From: Acanthococcus lagerstroemiae
Taxonomy: Eukaryota; Arthropoda; Insecta; Hemiptera; Eriococcidae
Reading direction: 5' to 3'
Assembly (NCBI GenBank): GCA_031841125.1
Contig: CM063109.1
Location: 6,982,321-7,046,320 of the forward strand
DNA: 64,000 bases
This document shows positions 22,378 to 34,129 of this stretch, in pieces. Under the pieces are notes generated by a model. That model made no database searches. It was given only the letters and a program-made list of their open reading frames with translations, and was not told the origin of the DNA. How positions within the stretch are numbered: the stretch's first letter is position 1; every line of letters begins with the position of its first letter. The translations under genes were made by a program, and so were the position numbers.

Positions 22378-23060
22378 ATCGGCGAATTTTTAGTTTTCAA
22401 AAAATATCTGTCGACAAATTTTTCTTCTCCACCTGCCCAAACTGAAAGTCAAATTTCGTTTCTGAAAATGGAGTACCCTGGACTCCTGTTAGAGATTAGT
22501 CAGTCAAAAGCCGAAGGTTTCAAGCTGAGTACCTATCAAATGTTATCTGGAAGGTTGAAACAAAGCAGAAATGTGGAAGACACTTCAAAAATATGAAAGT
22601 CTGGGTAGCCAACGTTGAATTTTGAATTTCAATGACTATTCTGTTTTTACTAGATTCTCTGTTTGATCTAGAGCCGGAAATTTGAGAAAATTTAACAACA
22701 TTGTATGAAAATCTAAAAGTTGAAAGCGAAAGACTTATTTTCCCATAATGTCACAAGCTGAATCCGATGTTCTATTGTTTAATTTACGGGCTTTGGTCCT
22801 GATAAATGTACGAGGAAAATTTAGTCTGGAACAAAAGTCAAAATCCCATGTGTTTTTTTGTTTTTTTTTTTGATTTTATTGGAACCCATTTAGGAGATGA
22901 ATAGAGGAAATGCAGAAAAAAAGATCACCAAGAGTAAATAACGACCACCTTAATGTGTAAAGAAAGTTGTGTGTTCCTCTCAAGTATTCCTAAGGTCTTT
23001 CCAGTTTATTCTCCCAAACTAGGGTAAGTGTTTGGGGGATAAGGTTCGAATCTGCATCTG
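22378..23060. repeat. second copy of the composite-element interior
   Basis: 22465-23042 is clearly homologous, with small indels, to 40093-40747. Shared phrases include GTCAGTCAAAAGCCGAAGG, ACGGGCTTTGGTCCT and GTGTTCCTCTC. The first part (22378-22464) equals the right end of the smaller hAT-like family. It is followed directly by a full copy of that family. Confidence 0.8.
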
Positions 23061-23285
23061 CAGGGAAGAAAGTATGGGGAGGGGGCTGAAATATCCCCAA
23101 TAATTTGGTAGTCGGCAAATTTTCAAACTATTCATTTGAATTTTTCATTGTCTAAAAACTTCTTTTTTTTCCAATTAAAAAATATTTTGATTGAAAAGTC
23201 GGCGAATTTTTAGTTTTCAAAAAGTATTTGTCGGCAAATTTTCCTTCTCCACCTCCCCCAAACTGAAAGTCAAGTTACGTCTCTG
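23061..23285. mobile_element. hAT-like MITE with ACGAAACT-type ends
   Basis: Begins CAGGGAAGAAAGTATGG and ends CAAGTTACGTCTCTG, like 61282-61547 and both ends of 39824-43797. No matching 8-bp flanks were found, so the copy may be rearranged. It shares the CAATAATTTGG and TTGTCGGCAAATTTTC blocks of the family. Confidence 0.65.
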
Positions 23286-23407
23286 CGGGCCGGTTCGTTT
23301 GAGACTCCGTAATACGTTGCTATTTCAGAAGTGTCTTTAATTTCAACATTTTTCTCTGGGAAGGGCAGTTGTCCTAACCATGTCATCGTCTTTATGGTGA
23401 TGACTTA

Positions 23408-24247
23408 AGGTAAAATAGCCTAATATGGACCTTTTTTCTCTGCGGCGCTATAACTCGACCCCTATGACTCCTAAAATGTTGAAATTTGCACTGAATTGTA
23501 GCTCTGCTATTCTAGTATCACCTCCTAAAAGGATTTTTTGGAAACGTGAAAATTGGATTTTCCCCGAATTTTTTTGTGGAAGGTACCATTCCGGGTAGGT
23601 CGAAATTTGCGAGCTAATATGGACCACCTATGGTACCTTCCTCGAAAAAATTCGGGAAAAATCAAATCTTCACTTTTCCGAAAAATCCTTTTAGGAGGTG
23701 ATACTAGAATAGTTGGGCTACAGTTCAGTGCAAATTTCAACATTTTAGGGGTCATAGGGGTCGAGTTATAGCACCGCAGAAAAAGTGGTCCATATTAGGC
23801 TACCTTACCTTATTTTTGCCATCTGATGAAAAAAACACACATTCTTATGGCAGTCCATATTGGGAGCCGAAATAGAGATTTATTTGAGTCGACTTACCAC
23901 TGCCCTCTTCAAGTTGAGATCAAAGACGAGTACACGAATAAATAACTTATAAGATACACTTTCGATAATTATATAGCGAAAACTTTTCGAAGAAACCGAT
24001 TTTCATACCATTTTTGTACCAAAATGTATTTACACACAAAAAAAAAAAAAAAAGTGAAAACACCAATTTTCGTTTTTCATGCATAACTTTTGTTTTTGGC
24101 TTGCGAGATTCACCTTTTTCTACCACATCTTTTTTCATCCTCCGTGGAATGTAGTAATATTTTTTTCAGCCAGAGCGCGCCATAAGCAGACGAGATATGA
24201 TGGTGGTCCATATTAGGAACATGGTCCATATTAGGCTACCTTACCTT
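23408..24247. mobile_element. foldback element with GGTCCATATTAGG ends
   Basis: The left end AAGGTAAAATAGCCTAATAT is repeated in reverse complement at 23786-23810 and at 24223-24247, and a shorter copy lies at 24204-24216. The first 400 bases form a near-perfect hairpin (arms about 23408-23600 and 23625-23810). TA flanks the outer ends. Either the hairpin alone or the full 840 bp is the mobile unit. Non-coding. Confidence 0.7.
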
Positions 24248-25790
24248 ACTAGAACTCCAATAAGACTCCACCAGGCTTCGTTAAAACTTTCCAAGTTCAT
24301 TTTTGCAGGTTCTCAATACTATTCAGATTCAAATGAGATTCATTCCCCATTTTATCTGACTGATTCAGACCGGTTAAAACTCTTTAGTATTCAAACATGG
24401 ACGTAGAAGTTTGGAAAGAGTGGTCCCTCGTACCAACCTTCTCCAAAACTCGTCGTCGGACGTGTCATACGTAACAACTGCTGGAATCCCATGAACTTCT
24501 TATGAACCGAATTTGAGAGTGACGATCAGTATTGTACCCTCTCTCCTCCCCCATCCATCAAAGAATAATTTGAACCTACATTTAACGACTTTTTCATCGT
24601 AAGCAGAGTCTTTTTTCAATCATCGACAGTATACATCCAAATAATGTGCCGTCGTCAGAATAATTGATCATGATTTCAGATCACCGTGGAAATCGTGCAA
24701 AGAACCATTTTTGGATACCTAATTCTTCTTTGTACTCAAATTGAATCATTTTCAGGGTCAAGTGAATCACTTCTCGTTTTTAGGTCGTCATTATTGTTCC
24801 CGTCGTACATACGAGGACCACTTCTCGGTACAGTCGACAGTATAAATAGATTTTATGTACGTTCTGACGCTCTCTCCGCTTTACCCTAGAGTCCCCTGTG
24901 GAGCATCGATACCGCGAACATATATTCGGTATCCAAATTTTGGGATTATCAGCTATCAACGCTACCTCATTTTTAACAACCTAAGTCCAGCCCAAATCAT
25001 TCGTGTGCCTTCAAATTCGAAATTTCACGCGGACCGCGATTATTATAAGCGGCCAATGAGTAGAATGCCTTTAAAAAGTAAATTGATAGAAAAAAAAATC
25101 TAAAAATAAAAAGTGTTCTTAAAAACAGAATGTGGGCAGTCGGCTAATTGTATGTTAAGCAAGGCGTGTTCGAAACGGAGCACAGCCAAGTCGACCCAAA
25201 TACTATAATTTTAACATTTGAACATTTCACACGTTCTTACATCCGTTCATCGGAATATGCTAATAAATTTAACATTCCATCGTCTTCTAATTTGATCCTT
25301 TTTAGATTGGTCGCGTATTAAATTGGATCACATTCACGGGTGGACGTGCGATTTTCTCAGTAACTTCATTTGGTGTATGTCTGTGGATTGGAATGAAGTG
25401 AACCCCTGAAAAAATTGTTTTCGCAAATTCCTACAGCCAATTTTCGAGACAGTGCAATACGCCTACATACATTGCGAAGGTGTACCGTTGGTTTCTACTC
25501 TCCGAATATTGTTGGCACTAGATTAGCTTTCTTTTTTTCAAAAAGAGGTGAAAAGAAATGCGGTCTTGAACTATTGAACGTGTTCTGCGAAAATGTCGTA
25601 ATATTCCAAGAATATTGGATTCAACAGTTTAAATGTGTGAACTTTTGACTATATATATGAACAAAAAATAGAGTATAACTGATTCTGTCGAAGCAGACCC
25701 CAACACACGGGGCAGGCAATGGCAGCAACTGATTCTCCAAAAAAAAAGTATTAAAATCCGAAATGCTTCACATATGGCATCTTACGGCGT
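24248..25790. other. no gene recognised
   Basis: Plus-strand TATAAATAG at 24841 is TATA-like but no transcript could be attached to it. CTAAAAATAA at 25100-25109 fits the MEF2 consensus YTAWWWWTAR, 4 kb upstream of the Tm2 start codon. In DNA this AT-rich it may be chance. Confidence 0.25.
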
Positions 25791-26520
25791 CGAACGAAGC
25801 TGCTAGTTTTTTAAATAGTTTCAGGAATCCTAAACAAGTGCGAAAGAGTCTCGAAAGTTGTAAATGAGTTTTCACAAGTCGTAGCGACCTTTGAATAAAG
25901 AATTTAACAGTCTTCAACAAGTTTTCGAGGATGTTAAACAAGTTTTGAAAAAATTTCGTAGTGTACTGAAGAAAATCAAAACGTCATGATTAAATCTCGA
26001 AAAGTCCTGTTCAAGTCTAGTAAAGTCCAAAAGAATCTTTAGTAAGTCTGAAAGCCATAAATAAAAGAGTCGTAACGAGTCTTGGACGGTCTTAGCGATT
26101 GTTCTTTAAAAAGTTCGGAAGAGGTCTGAGGAGCATCTGCTTGTTTCAAACAAGTACGAAAGGATTTTTATTGGTCTTGAATTTTGACCCAGCCTTGAAA
26201 AGTCCTAAGAAATCTTAAATGAATCTTGAACATTGAGTTTTAAAAAAGAATTATACAAAGCCTCGAATAATTTTGGGAGATGAATCTTAAATGAACGTTG
26301 ATAAGTCTTAGTTTCAAGAAGTTTTTTAGAATCTTATATGTGTGAGTTCTAAATTTGCTGACGATTTTATCTTAAATCATGTTTTAAATAGCCGCATAAT
26401 GAAGACTGGAATAGTTATAGAGAGTCACCAACGTCTTAGATAGGTTTAGAAAAGCCTTTGAAAGCTTGAAAATTCTGAAAGATTCTGATGTGAACACTAA
26501 AGGTTAAATAATTTGAGCAC
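25791..26520. repeat. diffuse degenerate repeat, AGTCTTGAAAAGTC words
   Basis: Words such as AAGTCTTGAAAAGTC, GAATCTTAAATGA and AAGTTTTGAAAA recur every 12-25 bases with strong divergence. The same texture appears at 21640-22350 and 27745-28000. It looks like an old satellite broken up by later insertions. Confidence 0.4.
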
Positions 26521-27570
26521 GTCTGGAGAATTGCTCCCGCTCGTGCGGCGAGGGAAAAAATTAGATTTTATTACGATCAACATGGCATATATTTTCCGAA
26601 AATCGCCACCCCATCGATAATCCAGTCAGTTGAGAGAATTTGACGTTATATTTTGGAAGACATTTTTATTTTAATGCGTCTACATGTACAAATCGGTAAA
26701 AAGTCTAATAAATGGCTCCCACTCTCGCGGTGGGGGAAAATTTGGATAGTATTGCGATGAACATGGAATGGAAATCACCACCCCAATCGAAAATCCAGTT
26801 TATTGAAAGAATTTGACGTCAGAATTTGGAAACTTTTTTCATTTTAAAGAGTCAGCAGTACAAATCATTCTAAAGTCTGAATACTTCTGTCTTATCTGCT
26901 CGTTCAGTTACCATCGCGTGGGCGAGAAAAGGCTCTAAGCATGAGGAGGAGTGGACTGATAAAAAACTATAACCATTGTTACAGTCGCCTTTCTCAGGAT
27001 GGTTCGGTAGATCCACCACTGCTGCGAAGCTAAGTCAGCGGCGGATTTAGAATCCGCTATAGGCACTCAACGAAATGTCTCCCTCATCTGTCCACTCCAT
27101 ATCCTCATATTGAGCTGCAGGTCAAAAATTGACAACTATTTCCCAGTTGTGTTTTGTGCAACTTCTGCAATATTTTCCTTTTTTCTCTCTGTCTCTTCTT
27201 CTTCTCTTTCCCCGAATTTCCTTCCTTCTTTTCACTGTTTTTGTACAAAAATCTGCCGCCCCTCGAAATCTGCCGCCCTAGGCACTTGCCTAATCTGCGT
27301 AGTGGGAAATCCATCGCTGAGCCAAGTATGTATTTTGAGCAGGAAAAGTGCAAGTAGACTTACGTTCTTATCCACCCCATTCTGTATTAGTGATACCTGA
27401 GTCGCATCGATAGGGACGTGCATGGGGAGCCTCCCCCTTGAGTTTGATAGTTTCCTTTGATTCAAAATTCAATGGCTCGCATTTGGAAAAATTGAGAATT
27501 TTTGAGACGTTTTTGCCTGTTTTCTCGACTCAAATCAGGAAAAAACCTCGAACATACAATTTGAACCAAT
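26521..27570. other. no gene recognised; diverged direct repeat at 26520-26900
   Basis: The blocks starting GCTCCCGCTCGTGCGGCGAGGG (26530) and GCTCCCACTCTCGCGGTGGGGG (26712) are diverged copies about 185 bases apart. Each is followed by ATYGAAAATCCAGT and GAATTTGACGT. Nothing else supported. Confidence 0.45.
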
Positions 27571-27578
27571 CCTCACAG

Positions 27579-27745
27579 CCGGGCCGTGCAAAGGAAATCC
27601 GGGCCCGGGGGGGGGGGGAGATGTAAAAAGTAGGTAAGAGCAAAAAAAATGTCACACAACGTTTTTAGGGCTCTTTTTGTGAAAACAGATTTTTTTAGCA
27701 CTGGCGGGCCCTGGCCGGGGGAACCCCCCTCTCTGCACAGGCCTG
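27579..27745. mobile_element. hAT-like MITE
   Basis: An exact 8-bp duplication CCTCACAG lies at 27571-27578 and 27746-27753. The ends are CCGGGCCGTGCAAAGG and the complement of CAGGCCTGTGCAGAGAG. A G12 run is inside. Confidence 0.8.
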
Positions 27746-28011
27746 CCTCACAGAGTCGTAATAAGCATTAATGAGTCGCAACTGAATCTGAACGAGCTGT
27801 GTCAGAGTCTTCACGCACTCCTATTGAGTCATGCGAATCTTAACATAATTTGAATGAGCCTTATCCAGTCTTAACAGCGTCAGAATGAGTTTTAATCAGC
27901 CAAAACGGAATCTGCGTGAGTCTAAATGGACTTTACTAGAATCCGAATAATCAGTTGGGAAGACATTTGAATGTGAGTGTTAAAATAACAGATCATGATA
28001 AGTTTTAGCCC

Positions 28012-28176
28012 CAGGCCCGTATCTAACGACTTGTCTGATGTGCCAGGACATTTGATATTCAACCAGGGCATAAGCCGTATAAGGGCACAACACAATTTTT
28101 TTTTATACTTTTAGCTGTTTTTATTTATTAGGTATTATTATTATTATTTTTTGAGAATGTGTTAGCTACGGGCCTG
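28012..28176. mobile_element. hAT-like MITE
   Basis: The ends are CAGGCCCGTATCTAAC and the complement of CAGGCCCGTAGCTAAC. Flanks TTTAGCCC (28004-28011) and CTTAGCCC (28177-28184) match at 7 of 8 bases. An ATT microsatellite lies inside at 28133-28148. Confidence 0.85.
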
Positions 28177-28420
28177 CTTAGCCCATTCCTAATGCATCTG
28201 CATGAGTTTTATACAAGCCTGGATTAATCTTAACAAATCGAGACATGGTCTCAACGAGTTTCAACAGAATAGCGAAGTACGATCGGCGTTTCCTCCTCCC
28301 CCTTTTCGAAGTGTTGAATGTGGTAATGAAAATGTTGGAAAAAGGAGTCGGTGTTCATTTGATTCATCGACTTGATGATAACATATATTGATTGCTAGTA
28401 TAAATGACAGAGAATCCAAT

Positions 28421-28557
28421 CAGAAGCTGATAGGGAGTGGACCCCCTCCCCCTCGAACTATCTTAATATCTACCAACGCATTTTATTCATTATGTTTCGT
28501 CTATAACATTTTTCATTTGGACCCCCTCCCTGAAATGATTTTCTGTATTCGCCCCTG
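28421..28557. mobile_element. short hAT-like MITE
   Basis: An exact 8-bp duplication AATCCAAT lies at 28413-28420 and 28558-28565. The ends CAGAAGCTGATAGGGAG and the complement of CAGGGGCGAATACAG are imperfect. GGACCCCCTCCC occurs near both ends. Only 137 bp. Confidence 0.7.
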
Positions 28558-28565
28558 AATCCAAT

Positions 28566-29319
28566 AATCCACTCGTTCAAATTTCTGTTTATCTTTGGTA
28601 AACATGGCATGGTCAAAATGCTTTATGGTACCCCTAATTGACCCCAAATAATGAAATCTGAGCAATCGTTACCAGTACTCACCAAATTCGTGGTTTACAC
28701 GCGTTGCCTAACGTGCATTGAATTACAAACTTTAAGTTAAAAAGTTACGAGGATAAACGATCAGATGTGTCCGAGCTTAGACTCTTTGTACTGATTTATT
28801 TTTTGCCGAATCATGAAGTTTTTCCCTTAGTCTTATAACAAAATATTGTTAATCCAGCTGTCATTTAAAATCACTTACTTTCCCATCATTCTGGAGTGGT
28901 TCCAAACCTTAAGATCAGTCAGAATGTACCAAAAACCGCCCTGACTATAAAGAGTCAATTGAATAATTTCAGAACGATCCCATCGCCTATAGAGACCTTT
29001 CAACAAGATAGGACCTTCTTGAAATCTGGTGCTGGTTGGTTCTGAGAAGATTTTTCCTGGCGCCATCAGGTACCCGAGTCAATGGGGTGTATTGTTACAG
29101 GGTGAAAACGAATCAACCAGGTCTGTAGCCAGAAGGGTACAGCACTCCCTAGCGCTTGCCGGAGCTCCTTTGGCAAAATTTCGTGAATAAAAATAACGAA
29201 TTCCTTATATTTTTCTCGCTTTTTTTTTTTTTTTGTTCAAAACTTTTCTTTTCACTACATTTTAATGTTTACTTACCTATAAACTTGGCAACGCTGATGT
29301 TGCTTTGAAAGATAGATGA
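28566..29319. other. no confirmed gene; one odd minus frame
   Basis: The minus frame at 28875-29066 (MAPGKIFSEPTSTRFQEGP to WNHSRMMGK) ends at GGGAAAG followed by TAAGTG, so a donor could overlap its end. I recognise no family. A MITE-like left end CAGGTCTGTAGCCAGAAGG at 29120 has no partner. Confidence 0.3.
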
Positions 29320-29327
29320 ATCGTGTG

Positions 29328-29677
29328 CAGGGACGTGAAAGCCCTACATATAGATTTTGCTTTCGGATTTAGCTTCCAGAGAAAACCCTATTGACTTCTG
29401 ATTTCGCTTTTGACTTTTCACCATTCAACTTTCAGCTTTTAACTTTTGACCTTGAGGGGAAAATCGTTTGGCTTCCGGCTTTCGGCTTTTGGCTTTCAGC
29501 TTTTTTCTGCTGCCTCAGTCTTCCTTTATTTTTGCTTTCGGATTTAGCTTCCAGAGAAAACTCTATTGGCTCCTGATCTCGCTTTTGACTTTTTACCATT
29601 CAACTCACAGCTTTCAACTTCTGACCTTGCAGGGAAAAAGGTTTGGCTTCCGGCTTTCAGCTTCTTTCTCTTTCTTG
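29328..29677. mobile_element. hAT-like MITE with GCTTTTGGCTTTC interior
   Basis: An exact 8-bp duplication ATCGTGTG lies at 29320-29327 and 29678-29685. Inside are two tandem copies (offset 175 bases, starting about 29357 and 29532) of a block beginning TTTGCTTTCGGATTTAGC. The interior resembles 44418-44921 in its AAAGC/GCTTT texture. The terminal inverted repeats are weak. Confidence 0.7.
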
Positions 29678-29955
29678 ATCGTGTGTTTTGTCGTTCTTTA
29701 TATTCACAAACACAGCAGTGGGCTCGCGATCCAGTTCACATTGAATATCGATGGCTAAATGCCTGAACGGATGTTTGAGAATTGATAACTTGATAAGTCC
29801 TCAGAAATATAATTTGTTTATTTCCAAAAGTTTGAAAATTTGATTGTTGTAAAAGTGTTAATCTTTTATCACGCAATATATTCAATTTTTTTTCATTGGG
29901 TTGTCGGTAAGTTGAATCACCAGTTTTGATTATGAATTTTGGGACCAAATTCAAT

Positions 29956-30313
29956 CAGTGACGTAGCCAGAATTTTCCGAGGGGGGGGGGGGCAAAGTAA
30001 AATTTTCAAGGGAGAGAGAAAGTCGAAAATTGAAGTGTTTTTTTTAAATCGACGATATTAGAGGATTATTTTATTAAAATTAAGATAAAATTACTGTTCA
30101 AGCAAAAATGTTTCCAAAAAACGTAAAAATTGCTAATTTTTGAGTATTTTAAATTCAATTTTAGGTGCCTTGGGGGGCATTCGCCCCTTTCACTACTTCA
30201 CTGCCTTGTAGAAATTTTCACATTACGAATATATATTATGTGGATCCTCAAGCCACCCCCCCTCCTGGTAAATAGTCAGCCCCTCCTACCGCAGATGGCT
30301 GGCTACGGACCTG
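29956..30313. mobile_element. hAT-like MITE, ends without clear duplication
   Basis: The ends are CAGTGACGTAGCCAG and CTGGCTACGGACCTG (complement CAGGTCCGTAGCCAG). The flanks do not match over 8 bases. A G12 run lies near the left end. Confidence 0.65.
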
Positions 30314-31815
30314 GAATCATCATTTCCTGATTCCATCCTCAATTTATTGTTCGATGATGCGGGGATTTCGAGGTCTCAGATCCCTGTGCGTCGCACCTCC
30401 CAAGGCTTCACCAGTGCCTCTGTAAGAAGACCATATGCTGCGAGTGTTTTGTCGCGATGAATTTTTATTGAAGCCCATTCACCCTTCCACTCTCGAAATT
30501 AGTCACATGTGCATATGTAATTGGTCAGCATAGTTACACAATACGGGGCTATTTATAATGCTGTTTGAGTTCCAATTTCATTTCCCATTTTAGTCGCGGT
30601 GTGTATGTTTGCCTGTTGTCACCGGCTGAATGATAAAGTCTGCAGTGTTAACGTCCACCGTGAAATCAAATTCGCTGTTCAAATTGATTTTGTGCTCAGA
30701 TAAACGATTGCGACCGGTTGAATGATGAAATTAATGTTCACGGCCATCGCAAAATCAAACTGTCAGTTCATGTTGACTTCGTGTCCTGATAAACTATGCG
30801 AGGGAATTAGTCGATAGCAATGGATTGTGGATACTGGCTCTGGCTAGCTCTCAATAATGGGTTCAGATGTGAGACGCGCATATTGAGAGTCGACCTCGTG
30901 TTTGAAATCAGTGTAGGTAAACCTAAAATGATTTGAGTGGAAAGTGCCGCGGAACCTATTATTATATATCGAGAGACTTATCAATTTCTTGTTACTATGT
31001 TCACGCTGAAAAGAAAACTTGATATTTGAAAGCGCTCACGTGTCCTCAGTTCTTTATTTTTTGCAGTTTTCTCTTAAATTTGACGTGATTGATAATCGAA
31101 AATCCAATGAATAAGAGTACTTTTGGTTTATCCATACACTCTGTGCCTGAACCGAATACGCGTTCAAGCTTCCCTAATTCCCTAATACTGGTAAAGCATT
31201 TTTTGTGCGTTCTACTCCACATAATTTCCGTAATCTGAGTTTCATTCTATGGCAGTGCTAAATGTATCTGACTTATCTTTACTGTACCACATAGTAGCAT
31301 ATAGTTATCTTGGAAAGAAGAAGAGAACATACCTATATGGCTGCTTTGAAAAGCAACTAAAACTAATGAAACCATTTTATGTGCCACTAATATTTCGCTA
31401 GCCTAAAGCTCATAATAATAGTTCGACAGGTTGAGCTTCGAGAACGCTTTCCTATTTCCTGATCAGCAACCGGCAACAGACCAACTTATTTTTCTCCTCT
31501 GCATGATTAAAATCAACTAGTGGACCTTCTCGACCTACTGGAAGGTATTCCACTTGCTCGACTCAACGTATCGAGGAGGTTATTCCGTGGTCCTGTTATC
31601 TAACTCATATGAGGTTAACTCTCACAGGTTTACCAACAAATATAAGTCGATAGCCCATTTGTTTCACTTCAGATCTTTGATAAGCTCATTCGTACAGGAC
31701 TCAGGACGGGTGGTTCGAATCTATCGAGTGCACACGACGCATTTTAATTTTTTCATAGTTTTTCATTAGCAAACGTACAGACAATACCAGTGGAAATAGA
31801 AGAAAATGTACGTAC
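30314..31815. other. no gene recognised
   Basis: A partial direct repeat occurs at about 30630-30690 and 30715-30790 (GCTGAATGATRAARTY... AAATCAAAYTS). A GGTTCGAATCT phrase at 31710 looks like a tRNA B box, but no A box or stem fits. Confidence 0.35.
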
Positions 31816-31980
31816 CTGAGATGAAAATAAATCTACTTTTCAATCACTTGTACAGATTTTCCGAACAGTACGACACTTCGTAAGCGCACGTCGTCGAGGT
31901 CGAACTAGAACTCGCGATCAACACACTGTTCCAAAAATGAACATAGCGCGAGTCTCCTTCGACCCCTCGGCCCTTCCAAC
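31816..31980 (-). other. candidate untranslated first exon of Tm2
   Basis: On the minus strand a CpG-richer stretch runs into TTTATTTTCATCTCAG followed by GTACGTAC, an excellent donor at 31816/31815. Tm2 needs an upstream non-coding exon because its ATG exon begins 22 bp before the start codon at an acceptor. The next gene on this strand (Tm1) ends only at 51914, so this is the nearest plausible leader I found. The 5' limit is a guess. The same sequence could instead be read as an acceptor (TTTTCATCTCAG). Confidence 0.3.
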
Positions 31981-32594
31981 ATAAGACTTTTTACTATTCC
32001 TATTCTTAGTTTTGTGCAGATCGGTAGGGGGAAACGCGAAAAAGTTATTTACTGGTGTATTGTACAGTACACTGGCGGTAAAATGATATACACAAACGGC
32101 GTTCGTGAATTTTCTAAGTTGCTAGCCTGATCATGATTTTCTCATCTGGCGGGGAGCGTCAATATGTTTAAGTTTGGGTCATTTCGAGCAGGTGAAAAGG
32201 ATCAGTTGTTGAGGCTGGTGCACAGATGAAAGGATCGCCTGCACATATTTTACATCAGTAAGTACCGCACGAGTACCTCGGCGGCTGCTCTCTGCTGCTT
32301 AAAGAAGACTTTGTATTTTCTTTTTGTTCAAAAACCTGATCGCGCACTGAAGTGAAGGAATCGTCTTACGAGGTACCTAATGGAACTGAGTGTGCTAATC
32401 CGGTAGCAGGTGAAAGTACCGACAAATGAAACAAAAAACATTGTGTACGTATGTGGCCTGTACTCTAGTTTGAAGGAGCAACAAGTCTTTAAAGTTTGAG
32501 AAATAGCAAATTTTAATTGCTAATATCTGATTATGGATTTTAATTCAGATTTTTTTTTTCTTTCTTCGAAGATAATTGGTAAAACATTGAAAGG
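31981..32594. other. no gene recognised; region upstream of the candidate leader
   Basis: Minus-strand CTAAGAATAG near 32005 resembles a MEF2 site with one mismatch. No TATA box is evident. Confidence 0.25.
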
Positions 32595-32695
32595 GTGTTT
32601 GGTGGGACGTATAGCGATGCACGCATGCCAAAGTGGTCCCTGAGATACCGCACCCCCAGCCCCGAGAACTACCCTTTCGAGTATCGCATCAGAGG
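32595..32695. repeat. 88-bp CpG-rich dispersed repeat, copy 2 (reverse)
   Basis: The reverse complement of GATGCGATACTCGAAAGGG and GGCATGCGTGCATCGC is seen here. It matches the copies at 13741 and 51527 over the whole unit. Confidence 0.75.
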
Positions 32696-34129
32696 CCGAA
32701 GGGACGCTTTGATAACGGCCCCATGTCGCCGTTCCGCTTCCGGTGCGCGCTGTCTTGCAAGGGCTACCATGGCATCCCGAGGTTAACGCTCACCCAGCAC
32801 TAACCTGGAATTTCGGTGCATCACAGCTGGACGCGTTTCCGCTTCACTCACCCCTCACTTCCTCGTCTTGATAAGTGTGGATACGCAGGGAGGTGGTGAC
32901 GGTGGATGAGTCCCGCCGAGGGGGGGTCCGTAGCAGCTCTTCTATGATGATACAGAGCTGTTGTGTTCGATGGTGTGGGCCGAGCTTATTTGTCCGTCGG
33001 CCCTCTGCCTCGACCACTTTGTCTGCATTTTTTTCTTCATTATAGTCGAGACAAAGGCCGAAACCCGATATATCCACTTCCGCTCTTAGTATAACATTGA
33101 AAGAATAACAAAGATTTAACCGAACTGCTGAACTGTATGCCTTTGATATTGAAGAAGGCTGCACCATTTTTATTTTATTTATTTATAAATGAAGAGGGGT
33201 CCATAGCAGAAATGCCATTAAATAGGGCTCCCCCGTACATGTTTGAACAATTTGTTTACAAAAAAACAACAACGTAATAATAAGGGGGAAAAACTCAAAA
33301 TAATATAGACGTAACGTAGAGTGGCAGGCTCCGGAGAAGGGGGAGTTGGGATGAGTACCACACGAAGAAATGAGGTACATCCTAAAATTTAAGTGTAGTT
33401 TTGAAGTCCACAACCTTCAGTTTTTGTAGCCCCTTCATTTCGCAAGATAGGCTATGGTTGTAATGATAATTTTTTTTTCATTTTCACTGTATTGACTACT
33501 GCCACTCTTCAAAACATAGCGTAAAGATGTGTTGTTACACATAAAATTATTCCTATTTCATAAAATTTTTGAATTCAAGTTTTATCAAAAATGGTTACGA
33601 ACTGCGACTACTTTGAAAACGAAACAAAAATTACTCTCATTCCTTATTGTCTATCTCAAAAGTTGAAGGGCATTAGGTGCGACAGTTTTTGAATTAGAAG
33701 TAAAGGTAATTGTCAGAAATGAGTTCAGCGACCTTTTAACACCTTATGAAATTACATCCATATTGCATTACATGACATTTGGAGACTCCAGCCCCATCGC
33801 CAGGACCACAGTTTTGAATTTACAGTCAAACAAATATCAAAATCGAATGCTATGATTTTTAAACATTCTGACGAGTCGGAACTTAGTTCGATGATTCGTG
33901 CTAAGGAAAGGATTAAAAGTTGTTCAGAAATAAAGTCGTTTCGATACTGAAGGAACAGTTTTTGTTTGAAACATTTTCCTCTAAAATGTTGTCTACGTGA
34001 GATACTTCTGAAAAAGTGAGTTTTGGAGTCTTTGAAACCCCTGGGGGGCTTAGCTCCATCGGGATCGCTGTGAACTATTAGTATGTTAAGGGTCATTTGA
34101 AGACATTCCACAAAAAATCTTTGATATTT
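32696..34129. other. GC-richer unclassified stretch, then AT-rich sequence
   Basis: 32696-33130 is GC-richer than its surroundings and continues directly from the 88-bp repeat, so it may belong to a larger unknown element. The minus frames at 32844-33167 and 33752-34156 show no domain. The second overlaps the terminal repeat of the next element, which makes it suspect. Confidence 0.3.

Noticed and set aside
25100..25109. CTAAAAATAA as a firm MEF2 enhancer site for Tm2
   Set aside because: It fits the consensus, but such 10-mers are frequent in AT-rich DNA and nothing else supports it.
29120..29300. CAGGTCTGTAGCCAG as another complete hAT-like MITE
   Set aside because: No partner end and no flanking duplication were found.
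31700..31725. GGTTCGAATCT as a tRNA B box
   Set aside because: No A box at the right distance and no cloverleaf; the same phrase at 23043 also lacks one.
32900..32945. GGATGAGTCC...CGAGG near 32905 as a hammerhead ribozyme
   Set aside because: The conserved CUGAUGA and GAAA core is not matched and no flanking stems could be paired.
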